A stretch of DNA of 64,000 nucleotides from Candidatus Flexifilum breve (GTDB taxonomy: Bacteria; Chloroflexota; Anaerolineae; Aggregatilineales; Phototrophicaceae): the NCBI GenBank assembly GCA_016717205.1, contig JADKGC010000001.1, positions 496,001 to 560,000 of the forward strand, read 5' to 3'. Below the pieces are notes generated by a model. That model was not told the DNA's origin. It made no database searches and saw nothing but the letters and a program-made list of their open reading frames with translations. Each line of letters starts with the position of its first letter. Position 1 is the stretch's first letter. Below are positions 51,004-59,770 of this stretch, piece by piece. The position numbers and the translations under genes were made by a program.

Positions 51004-52153
51004 ACTGTTTCAACGCGTCAAAAAGTTCTGAAAACGACACCGGGTAAGGATGATTAAGAATGCAGCACTGCTTGCCCGTAAACAGCCGCGTGAGCATTTC
51101 CGTTTCACGTTCCTCGATGTTGTCAACGACGGGATTGCGCCGATCTGGGAAAGCAAACCGGTACATGTGATAGTAGGCCATGAACGGCAAGCGTTCGTAG
51201 GCCAGCGATGCAGCCATGCGGCGCGCGACTTCTTCTGGCGCGACCGCCTCCACGCACACTTCCGGCGACTCCCACGTCGAGACGAACACGATGGTCTCCA
51301 GTGTGCCCGCGCGGGGCGTGGTCGGGGTACCGCTTAAGGTTTTCGGCGGCACATCGACGTACATCTGCTCACTGAACAGGCGCACCATCTGGCGCAGTCC
51401 GCGCTTCGCGCCGGATGACCGCGCGAGCGTCCGCAAGAGGAACTTGCTCACGCGCTGCGCGACCCCCAGTGCGCTCAGTCGAGCGCGGCGCTGCCAACCG
51501 ATGCGCCTACGCAGGGTGGGAAGCTGCTGCAAGTGCCAATCCCACACGCGAATCGGTTCCGGCACGCCATACAACCGTTCAGTGGCGGTATCAATGTAAA
51601 TCCATTCATCTCCAATGTATTCCGCGCCCTGACTTGTGAAGGTGAGCAAGGTCTCCGTCTTGCCACCCTTCGACCATCCGGTCACCAGATAGTCGCTCCC
51701 CTGGTAGCGGAACGCCGCCGCGTGCAGCGGTAGAATGCCGCGCGTGATGGCGGTCATATTCAGCACAGCGATCAGCAGCGGCACAGCGGCCAACCCGCTT
51801 TCACAGACGATTTCCACCTGCTGGCCAATCTGGTTGAATTCAATGTGAACTTTCGTCGGCGCTTTGTGCTTGGTTTGCAGCACAAAGAAGGCATCCTGGG
51901 AGTAACCCGCTTCATGCAAGCCGAGACGGTTGAGAGCCGAGTTAGACGGAAACTTCGCCACAAACCGGATCAGGATGTCCGGTTCGCGCTGGAGGGACGA
52001 CTGCTCAATCCCCAGTTGCTGCGCCACTGCGCGCACATCACCCGGCGTGGGATTGAGCAGACGAATCCCGATCAGGTGATGCAGATCAAAATCGACACTC
52101 GTAGTACGTGCTTGATCCGTTGTCGCCAACGTGCTCTCCTCAAAAGCCATCAT
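50990..52153 (-). CDS. HprK-like kinase of the polysaccharide locus
   Basis: The product is about 387 residues; several start codons lie close together (GTG 52156, ATG 52153, ATG 52150). The C-terminal HprK-type core shows LPLHAAAFRYQGSDYLVTGWSKGGKTE with the P-loop at about residues 159-166 and IGDEWIYID as the Walker B-like site. The N-terminal 130 residues and the region after 230 differ from HPr kinase proper, and no HPr gene is nearby. HprK-related kinases recur in exopolysaccharide loci beside nucleotidyltransferases, as here; their substrate is not established. Two-base gap to the preceding lyase-like gene. Confidence 0.75.
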   Translation of the reverse strand: MMAFEESTLATTDQARTTSVDFDLHHLIGIRLLNPTPGDVRAVAQQLGIEQSSLQREPDILIRFVAKFPSNSALNRLGLHEAGYSQDAFFVLQTKHKAPTKVHIEFNQIGQQVEIVCESGLAAVPLLIAVLNMTAITRGILPLHAAAFRYQGSDYLVTGWSKGGKTETLLTFTSQGAEYIGDEWIYIDTATERLYGVPEPIRVWDWHLQQLPTLRRRIGWQRRARLSALGVAQRVSKFLLRTLARSSGAKRGLRQMVRLFSEQMYVDVPPKTLSGTPTTPRAGTLETIVFVSTWESPEVCVEAVAPEEVARRMAASLAYERLPFMAYYHMYRFAFPDRRNPVVDNIEERETEMLTRLFTGKQCCILNHPYPVSFSELFDALKQYDHA

Positions 52154-52158
52154 CACAG

Positions 52159-53616
52159 CTAGTCACTCGGTGGTGCCGTAATGGGGGGCGGCGTCGGGAA
52201 TTCGCCCACCGCGAATCCGTGAGTCAGCGTGCCAAAGCACACGCCCTGACTGCAGCCGCTGGGACGCGTGAGTTCGGCAAACCACCGTTCGACTCCCTCC
52301 AGTCGATGATTCAGCAGGTAGTAACGATACGCAACCTCCAGCGCCGCATCATGCCTCCATTCCGTTTCCGCGTCGATGATGATGGCGTTGATCGCCCGCT
52401 CGATGGAACCGCGGAAGGCGTGCAGGTCGGTGGTTCGGGTCAGGCCATCCGGCCCAACAAACGTGTAATCCGAAATGGCTTGGACGGCGACGTTGTCATA
52501 GCACGACCGATCGCCGCGGCGATACAGCAACTCACACTGCTGAATCGTGTTGTTCAGGTGAATCTGTGGATAGTTCTGGTATTCACCGTTGTAGACAGCT
52601 ATGTTACAGAACTGTTCGCGGCGGGCATCTTCAGGGATGATGCCGTTTTCGGTGATCTGCGACTTCACCGCAGGCAACTCCCCCGACTGCTGCTCCCCTG
52701 CCAGATAGTCGCAGGAAGAGTTGCTGGTATATTCGACGCCGTAGCCATTCAAGCGGTCAAGCGCGAGCTGCCGCGCAAACCGGTATGCTTCCGCCGGAGA
52801 AAACGCAAAGTTGGCGCCTTCGTTCACAAGCTGCGGCACGCGGTGAATCAACCGCACCTCGGGGCGATCCCACAGGTAGTCAGCCACATAGGCGGTGGCG
52901 TTGGTCGCGGCGGCACCCCAGTTGCTCTGACTGCTGATGGCGGCATACGACGTCACATAATACGGATTTTTGACCAGCCAATTCTGAAATAAGCGCTTAC
53001 AAATGCCCGCCCCCATCTGGTCGTCTCCATAAATGGTCGAGAGCGGCCCGGTGCATTCGCGGTCGAGCCAGTAAGCCTCAATCAGATCCGCCGCGGCCAC
53101 AAACTCGGGCGTTCCCCAACCAAAGTTCAACTGGCATTGAGGCTGACGCAGGCCGATAGTCATGACCGACGTCATGACCCGCTGGAGAATCTCGACTGTT
53201 TCCTCGGCATACGCCGCGTTATTAGTCAGGTGATAGGCCAGCGCCTTGGCGTAAACAATCCCTGCGCCGCGATTCCGGTCGATCCACGCTGGGTTTTCGG
53301 ACGAGTCACAGCCTTCGTGCTCGTCAAGGGAAAAGTCCCAATCGCGGGCCGCCCACGCCAGCACTTCATCCACGGCGCTGCGGTAAGGCTCGATATTCTG
53401 GGCCGCCTTTTGCGCGATCGTGCGCAATTCCTGCGGTGTCGTCAGGTAACCGCGCGACTCGCCCGGCTGCAGCACAACCACCGGCAGCGTAGAAACGTCA
53501 GTCGATACCGACTCGATGGGGTGAGCAACAGTGCCGTTCATACACAGCAGGCAGATCAGACTACCGAAGAGAATGACGAACCGTGGAAGCAAGCGCCCCT
53601 CCAAATTCAACCGCAT
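52159..53616 (-). CDS. Alginate-lyase-like (PL5/AlgL-type fold) secreted protein
   Basis: The 485-residue protein has a signal peptide (PRFVILFGSLICLLCMNGTVA). The mature protein is mainly helical: YLTTPQELRTIAQKAAQNIEPYRSAVDEVL (in part), AKALAYHLTNNAAYAEETVEILQ, FGWGTPEFVAAADLIEAYW and SNWGAAATNATAYVADYL, resembling the (alpha/alpha) toroid of alginate lyases. Eight or more Cys residues suggest disulphides in the exported form. It may trim or release the polymer made by this locus, as AlgL does in alginate systems. The C-terminus is Pro-rich. Six bases after the fusion kinase stop. Confidence 0.7.
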   Translation of the reverse strand: MRLNLEGRLLPRFVILFGSLICLLCMNGTVAHPIESVSTDVSTLPVVVLQPGESRGYLTTPQELRTIAQKAAQNIEPYRSAVDEVLAWAARDWDFSLDEHEGCDSSENPAWIDRNRGAGIVYAKALAYHLTNNAAYAEETVEILQRVMTSVMTIGLRQPQCQLNFGWGTPEFVAAADLIEAYWLDRECTGPLSTIYGDDQMGAGICKRLFQNWLVKNPYYVTSYAAISSQSNWGAAATNATAYVADYLWDRPEVRLIHRVPQLVNEGANFAFSPAEAYRFARQLALDRLNGYGVEYTSNSSCDYLAGEQQSGELPAVKSQITENGIIPEDARREQFCNIAVYNGEYQNYPQIHLNNTIQQCELLYRRGDRSCYDNVAVQAISDYTFVGPDGLTRTTDLHAFRGSIERAINAIIIDAETEWRHDAALEVAYRYYLLNHRLEGVERWFAELTRPSGCSQGVCFGTLTHGFAVGEFPTPPPITAPPSD

Positions 53617-53622
53617 CTCGCG

Positions 53623-55431
53623 TTACAAACCACTAAAAAGTTGCCGCAGCAGCGGTGCGTCCCGCTGCTCAAGGCATAGCCGCAGAATATTCACATAATG
53701 GCCCCGGTCAACCTTGCGCGCGTCGAGCAAGGTGGCTTCTTTCAGCGCCCGGTGCATCCAGCAGGTGAAGAACAGCGGCTCAACCGTCGCGGCGGGGAGG
53801 CCGACCCGCTCGACATAGCGCCGCACCGCGTCGACGATGAACGGGCGGAGTGTGGGCGATCCGAGAAAGATCGCCGAAAAGGCGTCCATGCGGTCGTAGA
53901 TCTGCTCGGCGCGCGCCACTTCCGCGCAATAAGAGCGCAGGAAATAGAACAGATCCCACAGCGGCAGTCCCTGAGCCTCCGCGGCTTCCCAATCGAGGAA
54001 GGCGATGCCACCGTCATCCCGCGTCAGCACATTCCAGATTCCCGGGTCGCCATGCTGGAAGACGGTCGGCAGATCCCGTTGACACTGCCGGATCGTCGCG
54101 ATCTGCTGGGACAGGAACTCGCTTTCCGACGCCGGGGGCTGGTAGATTTCCACGTAGCGCGCCAGCAGTTGATTGAGCGCATCAGCAGCGCTGGTCGCCG
54201 CGGGCTGCGCCGTCTGCCCACCGAGATCGATGAGCCAATCGAGCGCGCCGCGCACATAGGGTGAATCAGGCGCCAGTGCGTGCCGCTGGCGAAAGGGCAC
54301 GCCGGGGACATACGTCTCGGCGACCAGCACCAAGTCCGCGTGATAACCCCAGAAGGCGACGCGGGGCAAAGCGTCGTTGTCGTTCAGATGTCGTTCAGCC
54401 AGCAGCGACAGCGCCCGCTGCTCGTTTTCCAGCCGCCGATTGAAGCCCGAATCACGCACCATCTTGACGACGAATTCGGGCGTCGCCTGTCCGGGCGGGA
54501 ACAGGTAATACAGCAGCTTACGCGAGCTGTACTCGCCGCGCCCCGAAAAGCCCCAGCGGTAAGCGCTGATGTCGATCCCGGCGGATCGCGCGAGTTCCTG
54601 CAAGAACCGCGGTGGCTCATCCTTGCGCGCGGTGCCGGGTTGTCCCAGCAGCACGCCGTAGCGGCGCACACTGGGCATCTGCCGCAGCAGCGACCGCTCA
54701 ATGCGATCCGCCGATTGAAACAGGAAGCCGCTGACCTTGCGCGCGGTACGTTCGGTCTGCACCAGCGACGGTTCGGCGGACACCGCTGCCTCGCGGGTGC
54801 TGCCCCGTTCCTGCTTGGGGAACAACCGCCGCTTGACCTGACGCAGCATCTGCGGCTGAACACTCGGGCTATGCAGGCTCAGGCGCAGAAAATACTCGCG
54901 CGTCGCGCTGTCCGCGGCGGCCACGGCAGTATGCGCTTCCCCCCCCAACGGGGTGAGCCAAAATACCGACCGCGCTTCAAAGCGTGACTTCAGCGGCGCA
55001 AGGCACTGCAGATAATCGATGATCCCGGTACTTTCGAGATAGACCACGCCGCGTGGTTGGAGCGCCTGTAACCAGTGCCGCTGCACCTGCGGATTCTGGC
55101 AGAACAAGCGCACTACCGAGGCATCCGCCAGATAGAGGAGATCGGCGTGCCGTTCTGGCAGCACCACGCTCACATACCCGGCGACCAACGTGTACGTCAC
55201 GTTGGACAGCCCCTGATCGACGCGCTGCTCCTTGCCGGGGACGATGACCTCGACCGGAGCGAGCTTGGCGAGCGTGCGCAGGGCCGCGCTGCTCGGCACG
55301 CCCAAGCACAGAATGCGGGTCATTTCCAGCGAGGGGAGCAAAAACACCCAGTTTGCGCCCGCCACTTCCCCTTTGATATTGGTTCCGGGCACGTAGGGCG
55401 CCGCCAATGCGACTTCAAGCATCTCGGTCAT
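53623..55431 (-). CDS. Fusion of methyltransferase-like domain and aminoglycoside-phosphotransferase-like kinase
   Basis: The 602-residue protein starts at the ATG at 55431, which overlaps the flippase stop (ATGA); the open frame upstream is antisense noise. Residues 1-190 form the methyltransferase-like module (NWVFLLPSLEMTRILCLG; PRGVVYLES). A linker rich in Arg/Ser (to about 260) precedes the kinase: LLYYLFPPGQATPEFVVKMVR, LPTVFQHGDPGIWNVLTRDD (catalytic loop) and IAFLDWEAAEAQGLPLWDLFYFL (metal site). The kinase part is a paralogue of the protein at 49367 and the front part of that at 50386, so here the two are joined. A sugar phosphotransferase role is likely. Confidence 0.82.
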   Translation of the reverse strand: MTEMLEVALAAPYVPGTNIKGEVAGANWVFLLPSLEMTRILCLGVPSSAALRTLAKLAPVEVIVPGKEQRVDQGLSNVTYTLVAGYVSVVLPERHADLLYLADASVVRLFCQNPQVQRHWLQALQPRGVVYLESTGIIDYLQCLAPLKSRFEARSVFWLTPLGGEAHTAVAAADSATREYFLRLSLHSPSVQPQMLRQVKRRLFPKQERGSTREAAVSAEPSLVQTERTARKVSGFLFQSADRIERSLLRQMPSVRRYGVLLGQPGTARKDEPPRFLQELARSAGIDISAYRWGFSGRGEYSSRKLLYYLFPPGQATPEFVVKMVRDSGFNRRLENEQRALSLLAERHLNDNDALPRVAFWGYHADLVLVAETYVPGVPFRQRHALAPDSPYVRGALDWLIDLGGQTAQPAATSAADALNQLLARYVEIYQPPASESEFLSQQIATIRQCQRDLPTVFQHGDPGIWNVLTRDDGGIAFLDWEAAEAQGLPLWDLFYFLRSYCAEVARAEQIYDRMDAFSAIFLGSPTLRPFIVDAVRRYVERVGLPAATVEPLFFTCWMHRALKEATLLDARKVDRGHYVNILRLCLEQRDAPLLRQLFSGL

Positions 55432-57059
55432 CTCCAGAGCAGCCGCACAAGCGGAATCCGGGTCAACTCGGGAAACGTCTCTTTGACATCCAGAATGTCC
55501 CGATTCAGGCGCACCACGAGCACGGAAGCCACCATAGCGAGCAGCACGCCGACCCAGATGGGCACGGCCAGCAGCGATTGAACGACGAGCAGTCCGCCAG
55601 CGGCCAGCGCAATCACGAGGTAGGCGCGCAGGTAACGACGGTCGAATGCGCGCACGCCCGTGCCCCGCATCAGTCCAGCCTGCTTGAGTAGATTGAAGAT
55701 GACGAGCGTCACCGTCGTGCCCACAGCCGCGCCGAGGGCGCCGTAGCGCGGAATCGTCCACAGGTTCACCGCGAGGTTCAACACCGCCGCGAAGATGTCA
55801 ACGGTGACGATGTACCGCAGCCGCCCCGTGACCTTGAGCGTCAGGCCGTTCTGTCCGGTCGCCGAGTTGAAGTAGTAGCCAAACGAGAGCAGCGCCATGA
55901 TGATCGCGGACTGGGCATAGCGTTCCTCGTACAGCATGAGCGTCAGCGGCTGGGCGAGTGAGAACGTGAGCGCGAAGATCGGGAAGGACAGCACGGCGAT
56001 CCAGACGGCATTCTTCCAGTACAAATCGTTGATGCGGTCAGTGTCACCCCGCGCGAACATGCGCGCCGCCGCGGGTGTGAACAACAGCGCGAAACTGGTC
56101 AGAATGACCTGATTGAAGCGGGCTGTCGGCTGGACCGCCCGCAGTGCCGCGACGCTTTCCGTCCCGTGAAACTGCCCGAGCAGCACCGCGTCAAACGCGT
56201 TCATCACCACATAGACGAGATCCGATGCCAACAGCGGCACCGTGAACGCCAACACTTCGCGGACGGGGATTTGAATGGAGCGCAGCGGCACGAGTTGGAA
56301 AATGCGCTGCGTCCGCATGACCCGATACAGAACGACGCCAAAGATCAGGATGCCCACCAGCCCTGACAGCGTGTACCCCACCGCTAAAAACACGGTGTTG
56401 CTTTGACCGAAGACCAGCAGCGCCACGGTGATCACGCGCAAGGCCGGGCCGAGCACGTATTTCTGGAAGAAGATCGCGCTCGGACGCGAAAACACGGCAA
56501 ACATGCCGTTGAAAATATTATCGAGCGCCTGCAGCGGCGACAAGACGATCAGAATGGCCAGCAGCAAGCTGACGAGACGATAATCCTGAATAAGCGGTTC
56601 GGCTACCAGTGTCCCAAAGTACACCGACGCCAGCCCCACCCCGCTGCTCGCTTGCGCGGCGGTCAGCATTTGGTCAGCCAGAGCCTGCACGCCGACGACG
56701 GCCAGCACAACGGCCAGCCCCAGTGACAGGATCGTGCTCAACACCATGACCAGCGTGCCGAGCATCTTCGCATAATCGCCGCGCTCGTGATAGATGGGTA
56801 CGTAGCGCGTGATAGCGCGATCCAACCCCAGCGTGACGACCGTTTCACCGACCGACACGATGGACAGCGCGTAGGCAAATGCGCCGTACTCCGCTTTACT
56901 TAAGTAGCGCACAATCAAAATCTGGATGACGAAATTCACCCCAATTGAGATGAACTTGCCGAGCAGCAGCAGACTCGATCCGCGAATCTGGCGGCGAACA
57001 GCATTTCGTGGGCCGGTTTCACCCGCTGGTGAGCTGCTCAGTGCTTGTGTGTCGTCCAT
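55428..57059 (-). CDS. Oligosaccharide flippase (Wzx/MurJ-like MOP superfamily)
   Basis: The protein is about 543 residues from the ATG at 57059, which lies within the end of the ligase gene (41-base overlap). Fourteen predicted membrane helices begin with GSSLLLLGKFISIGVNFVIQILIVRYLSKAEYGAFAYALS (in part), the classic Polysacc_synt motif. Later landmarks are DLVYVVMNAFDAVLLGQFHGTESVAALRAVQP and a closing two-helix pair. It would flip the lipid-linked repeat unit across the inner membrane. The neighbours (ligase, sugar transferases, Wzz) complete a Wzx/Wzy-type pathway. Confidence 0.94.
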   Translation of the reverse strand: MDDTQALSSSPAGETGPRNAVRRQIRGSSLLLLGKFISIGVNFVIQILIVRYLSKAEYGAFAYALSIVSVGETVVTLGLDRAITRYVPIYHERGDYAKMLGTLVMVLSTILSLGLAVVLAVVGVQALADQMLTAAQASSGVGLASVYFGTLVAEPLIQDYRLVSLLLAILIVLSPLQALDNIFNGMFAVFSRPSAIFFQKYVLGPALRVITVALLVFGQSNTVFLAVGYTLSGLVGILIFGVVLYRVMRTQRIFQLVPLRSIQIPVREVLAFTVPLLASDLVYVVMNAFDAVLLGQFHGTESVAALRAVQPTARFNQVILTSFALLFTPAAARMFARGDTDRINDLYWKNAVWIAVLSFPIFALTFSLAQPLTLMLYEERYAQSAIIMALLSFGYYFNSATGQNGLTLKVTGRLRYIVTVDIFAAVLNLAVNLWTIPRYGALGAAVGTTVTLVIFNLLKQAGLMRGTGVRAFDRRYLRAYLVIALAAGGLLVVQSLLAVPIWVGVLLAMVASVLVVRLNRDILDVKETFPELTRIPLVRLLWR

Positions 57060-58500
57060 AAATCTCCACCGCTGCGCTCGCAAGCGCAATCAAGAGCCAG
57101 TAATAACGTACATAGGACAGGTGCAGGAAGACGGCGGTCGCCAGATAAACGATGATGGCCAGCAGCAGCCCCATCGTCGTGTAGTAGATGTCGGTAGCGT
57201 GCGCGCGCTGTGCCTGTTTGCCAATCTGCCACAACCGCCGGAGGAGGTAGGCGACAATCCCCATGAACACCGCAAACCCCACGATGCCCGTATCCGCCAG
57301 TTCCTCCAGATACATGTTATGCGCACGGCGATCCGTGGTCAGGACGCGCAGCCCGATCTCGTTGCCGATGGCGCGCGTGTGCAGCGCCGTCTGGCCGGGG
57401 CCAACGCCGAGAAGCGGGTGATCGACGAAGATCTGAATCGCCGCGAGATTCACGGTCGCGCGCCCGCGCAGGGACCCTTCGACCTCAGTCACATCGCCGG
57501 AGGTTAGTTGGGTCAGCTCGGACACGGTCGAAATGCGATAGACGTAATCCGGCACGAAGACGAACACGACCACCACCAGCAAAGTGGCGACGAGCAGCAG
57601 ATGCAGCGGCTTGACGATGCGCAGCACGACCAGCGCCAGCAGCATCACAACGAGCGAGATGCCGGCACCGCGCGAGAACGTGAGCAGCGCCCCCCCGACA
57701 ATGGGGATGATCGAGACGGCGGCGGCCACCCGATACAGACGGCGGCGCTCGGCCCACATCAACCCCAGCGCCAGCGGCACCAGGACCACCATAATCTGCG
57801 CATACCGGTTCTTCGAGCCGATAGGGCCGGACAGACGCTGCCGGGTCTCACCGTCGTCGATGAGCGACTCGCCTTCGACGCGAATCTCAGACTCTTTGAC
57901 CTCAGCCCAACCGCCGAAATCGTTGTCATACGACCCGGTGATCTCCTGATACAAGGACAGACTGCCCATCAACACGCCCGCCAGCACCAGCGCCCAGAGC
58001 GCACCGCGCAAAATGGACGGCGTGCGCACCGAATTCGTCACCAGCACGAACAGAATCAACCCCTCCGAGACAAAGGCGATCAGCCGATCGGTGGAGTCCA
58101 TGACATCGTTTGACAGCGCCGCCGACACCAGAATCACGGCGAAATAGAGCACCATCAACATGGACGCAAAGTTGACGATCACCTTCTGCCCGTACACCAC
58201 GACATAGATCAGCGTCGGAAACGCCAGCGCCGCAAATAAGCTGGTCGCCACCACATCCGGGATGCCGTTTCGTTTCGCAATGACCCCCAGATTGGCGTAC
58301 AAAGCGAACAAAATGAGCGTCGTCGTGAACTCCGGACGCGCCGACATAATGACCGCCAGCAGCAGGAGCACCAGCAGCCCGAAGATCAGCGGCGGGTCGA
58401 TGTCACGCAGGCCAAAGACCAGAAAGAAGCTCAGCAGGATGAAACCGAATCCGGCGATGAGATGTAAGTTATGGAACGGAAGTTTCGTTAGCGTGCGCAT
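57019..58500 (-). CDS. O-antigen ligase / polymerase (Wzy-like) family protein
   Basis: In this 493-residue protein, eleven or more helices surround a large periplasmic loop with the Wzy_C/WaaL landmarks LSGPIGSKNRYAQIMVVLVPL, FVDHPLLGVGPGQTALH and RRAHNMYLEELADTGIVGF (the conserved His in the second half of the loop). It polymerises or ligates repeat units on the outer side of the inner membrane. Both Wzy and ligase roles are possible from sequence. The gene lies 118 bases after the GT2 gene and overlaps the flippase. Confidence 0.92.
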   Translation of the reverse strand: MRTLTKLPFHNLHLIAGFGFILLSFFLVFGLRDIDPPLIFGLLVLLLLAVIMSARPEFTTTLILFALYANLGVIAKRNGIPDVVATSLFAALAFPTLIYVVVYGQKVIVNFASMLMVLYFAVILVSAALSNDVMDSTDRLIAFVSEGLILFVLVTNSVRTPSILRGALWALVLAGVLMGSLSLYQEITGSYDNDFGGWAEVKESEIRVEGESLIDDGETRQRLSGPIGSKNRYAQIMVVLVPLALGLMWAERRRLYRVAAAVSIIPIVGGALLTFSRGAGISLVVMLLALVVLRIVKPLHLLLVATLLVVVVFVFVPDYVYRISTVSELTQLTSGDVTEVEGSLRGRATVNLAAIQIFVDHPLLGVGPGQTALHTRAIGNEIGLRVLTTDRRAHNMYLEELADTGIVGFAVFMGIVAYLLRRLWQIGKQAQRAHATDIYYTTMGLLLAIIVYLATAVFLHLSYVRYYWLLIALASAAVEIYGRHTSTEQLTSG

Positions 58501-58618
58501 GGGTTCGTTCCGTCATGCCCCCTAGTTTGAGCAAGTCGATTCAGTTTTGCGGCTTCCGGCGTACGCACGCTGCGCCGCCTGGCCACCCGTTCGCCCCAAG
58601 ACCAAACGCCAACCTGAC

Positions 58619-59770
58619 TCATGATTGGCGCTGCGGATTCCAGCGGTCGATCCGCCGACCGCTGACAGTATTGAAGATGGCGACCAGCGCGGCGGCGTAG
58701 ACCATGCAGATGAAGTACGGGATGGCTAAGGGTTTCAACTGTCCCAACCGAGAACTCCGAAACATGAATCCAAGGAGCGCACAGCCGTAAAAAGCGATCT
58801 GCAGAGCCAGTATGAACAGGTAGAACACGTTCTCCTGCCAGAGAAACAACGACGAGACAAACAGCAGCAGGAGCGGTAGCACAATCACCCGCCGCAGCAC
58901 CTTATGCGTGAACAACTGCACCGCATAGAACCCAAAGCGGAACGGGTTGAGCAGTTCGCGCATGGTCAGCACGGCGCGCAGTCCGCGCGTCATAATGCGC
59001 ACTTTGCGCCCGAACTCGCGGTCGCTCGAACTGGCGACGGGTTCGTAGGCCACCGCATCTGCCGCAAACACCAGCCGATAGCCTGCGGCAATGACGCGCG
59101 TGGAGGTAACAAAGTCGTCGGTGACGCCGGGCGGAACCGGGAGAAACAGCGACTTGCGAATGGCGTAGATCGCGCCCGTAGCCGAAATCGTGTTCCCCGA
59201 GTCGCTTTGCAGGCGTTTCAGCAGGCGGTCGAGCTGCCAGTAGCTCCGCTCGCCCGCGTTATCGGCGCTGCCCGCCTGCTGGTCGAGGTAGCGTTGATTA
59301 CCCGCGACACCACCGACCTCCGGATCCGCGAACGGACGCACAAGCGCCTGAATCGCTGTGCTCCCATACATGCTGTTTGCGTCCGAAAACACGAGAATTT
59401 CCCCGTGGGCTTCGCTGACAGCGGCATTGAGCGCCCCGGCTTTTCCCTGCCGCGGCAGCGACAACAAGCGGACGCCGTGATCAAGGTAGCGGCGCACCAC
59501 GTCGTCGGTGCCATCATCCGAGCCATCCGAGGCAACGATAATCTCCAGACAGTCTTTCGGGTAAGTCAGCGCCAGCATGTTATCCAGCTTCGCGCCGATG
59601 CTGTCGACTTCGTTATAGGCCGCGATCACCACACTCACCGACGGCGTAATATCCGCCGCCCGGTATGGTCGCGGACTGAGGAGACGGCGCAGCAGCAGGA
59701 GCACAGGAAAGAGCACCAGCGTGTAACCGAGGAACACGAGACACGCCCAGAACACGATGCTGACTATCAT
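58619..59770 (-). CDS. Glycosyltransferase family 2 membrane protein
   Basis: In this 383-residue protein an N-terminal membrane helix is followed by the GT-A domain: PSVSVVIAAYNEVDSIGAKL, EIIVASDGSDDGTDDVV, KAGALNAAV, VFSDANSM (the DxD-like metal site) and a QLDRL motif in place of QxxRW. Three or four C-terminal helices close the protein. This plan is shared with processive and nonprocessive GT2 enzymes that extend lipid-linked sugars on the cytoplasmic face. It overlaps the upstream GT4 gene by four bases (ATGA). Confidence 0.93.
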   Translation of the reverse strand: MIVSIVFWACLVFLGYTLVLFPVLLLLRRLLSPRPYRAADITPSVSVVIAAYNEVDSIGAKLDNMLALTYPKDCLEIIVASDGSDDGTDDVVRRYLDHGVRLLSLPRQGKAGALNAAVSEAHGEILVFSDANSMYGSTAIQALVRPFADPEVGGVAGNQRYLDQQAGSADNAGERSYWQLDRLLKRLQSDSGNTISATGAIYAIRKSLFLPVPPGVTDDFVTSTRVIAAGYRLVFAADAVAYEPVASSSDREFGRKVRIMTRGLRAVLTMRELLNPFRFGFYAVQLFTHKVLRRVIVLPLLLLFVSSLFLWQENVFYLFILALQIAFYGCALLGFMFRSSRLGQLKPLAIPYFICMVYAAALVAIFNTVSGRRIDRWNPQRQS

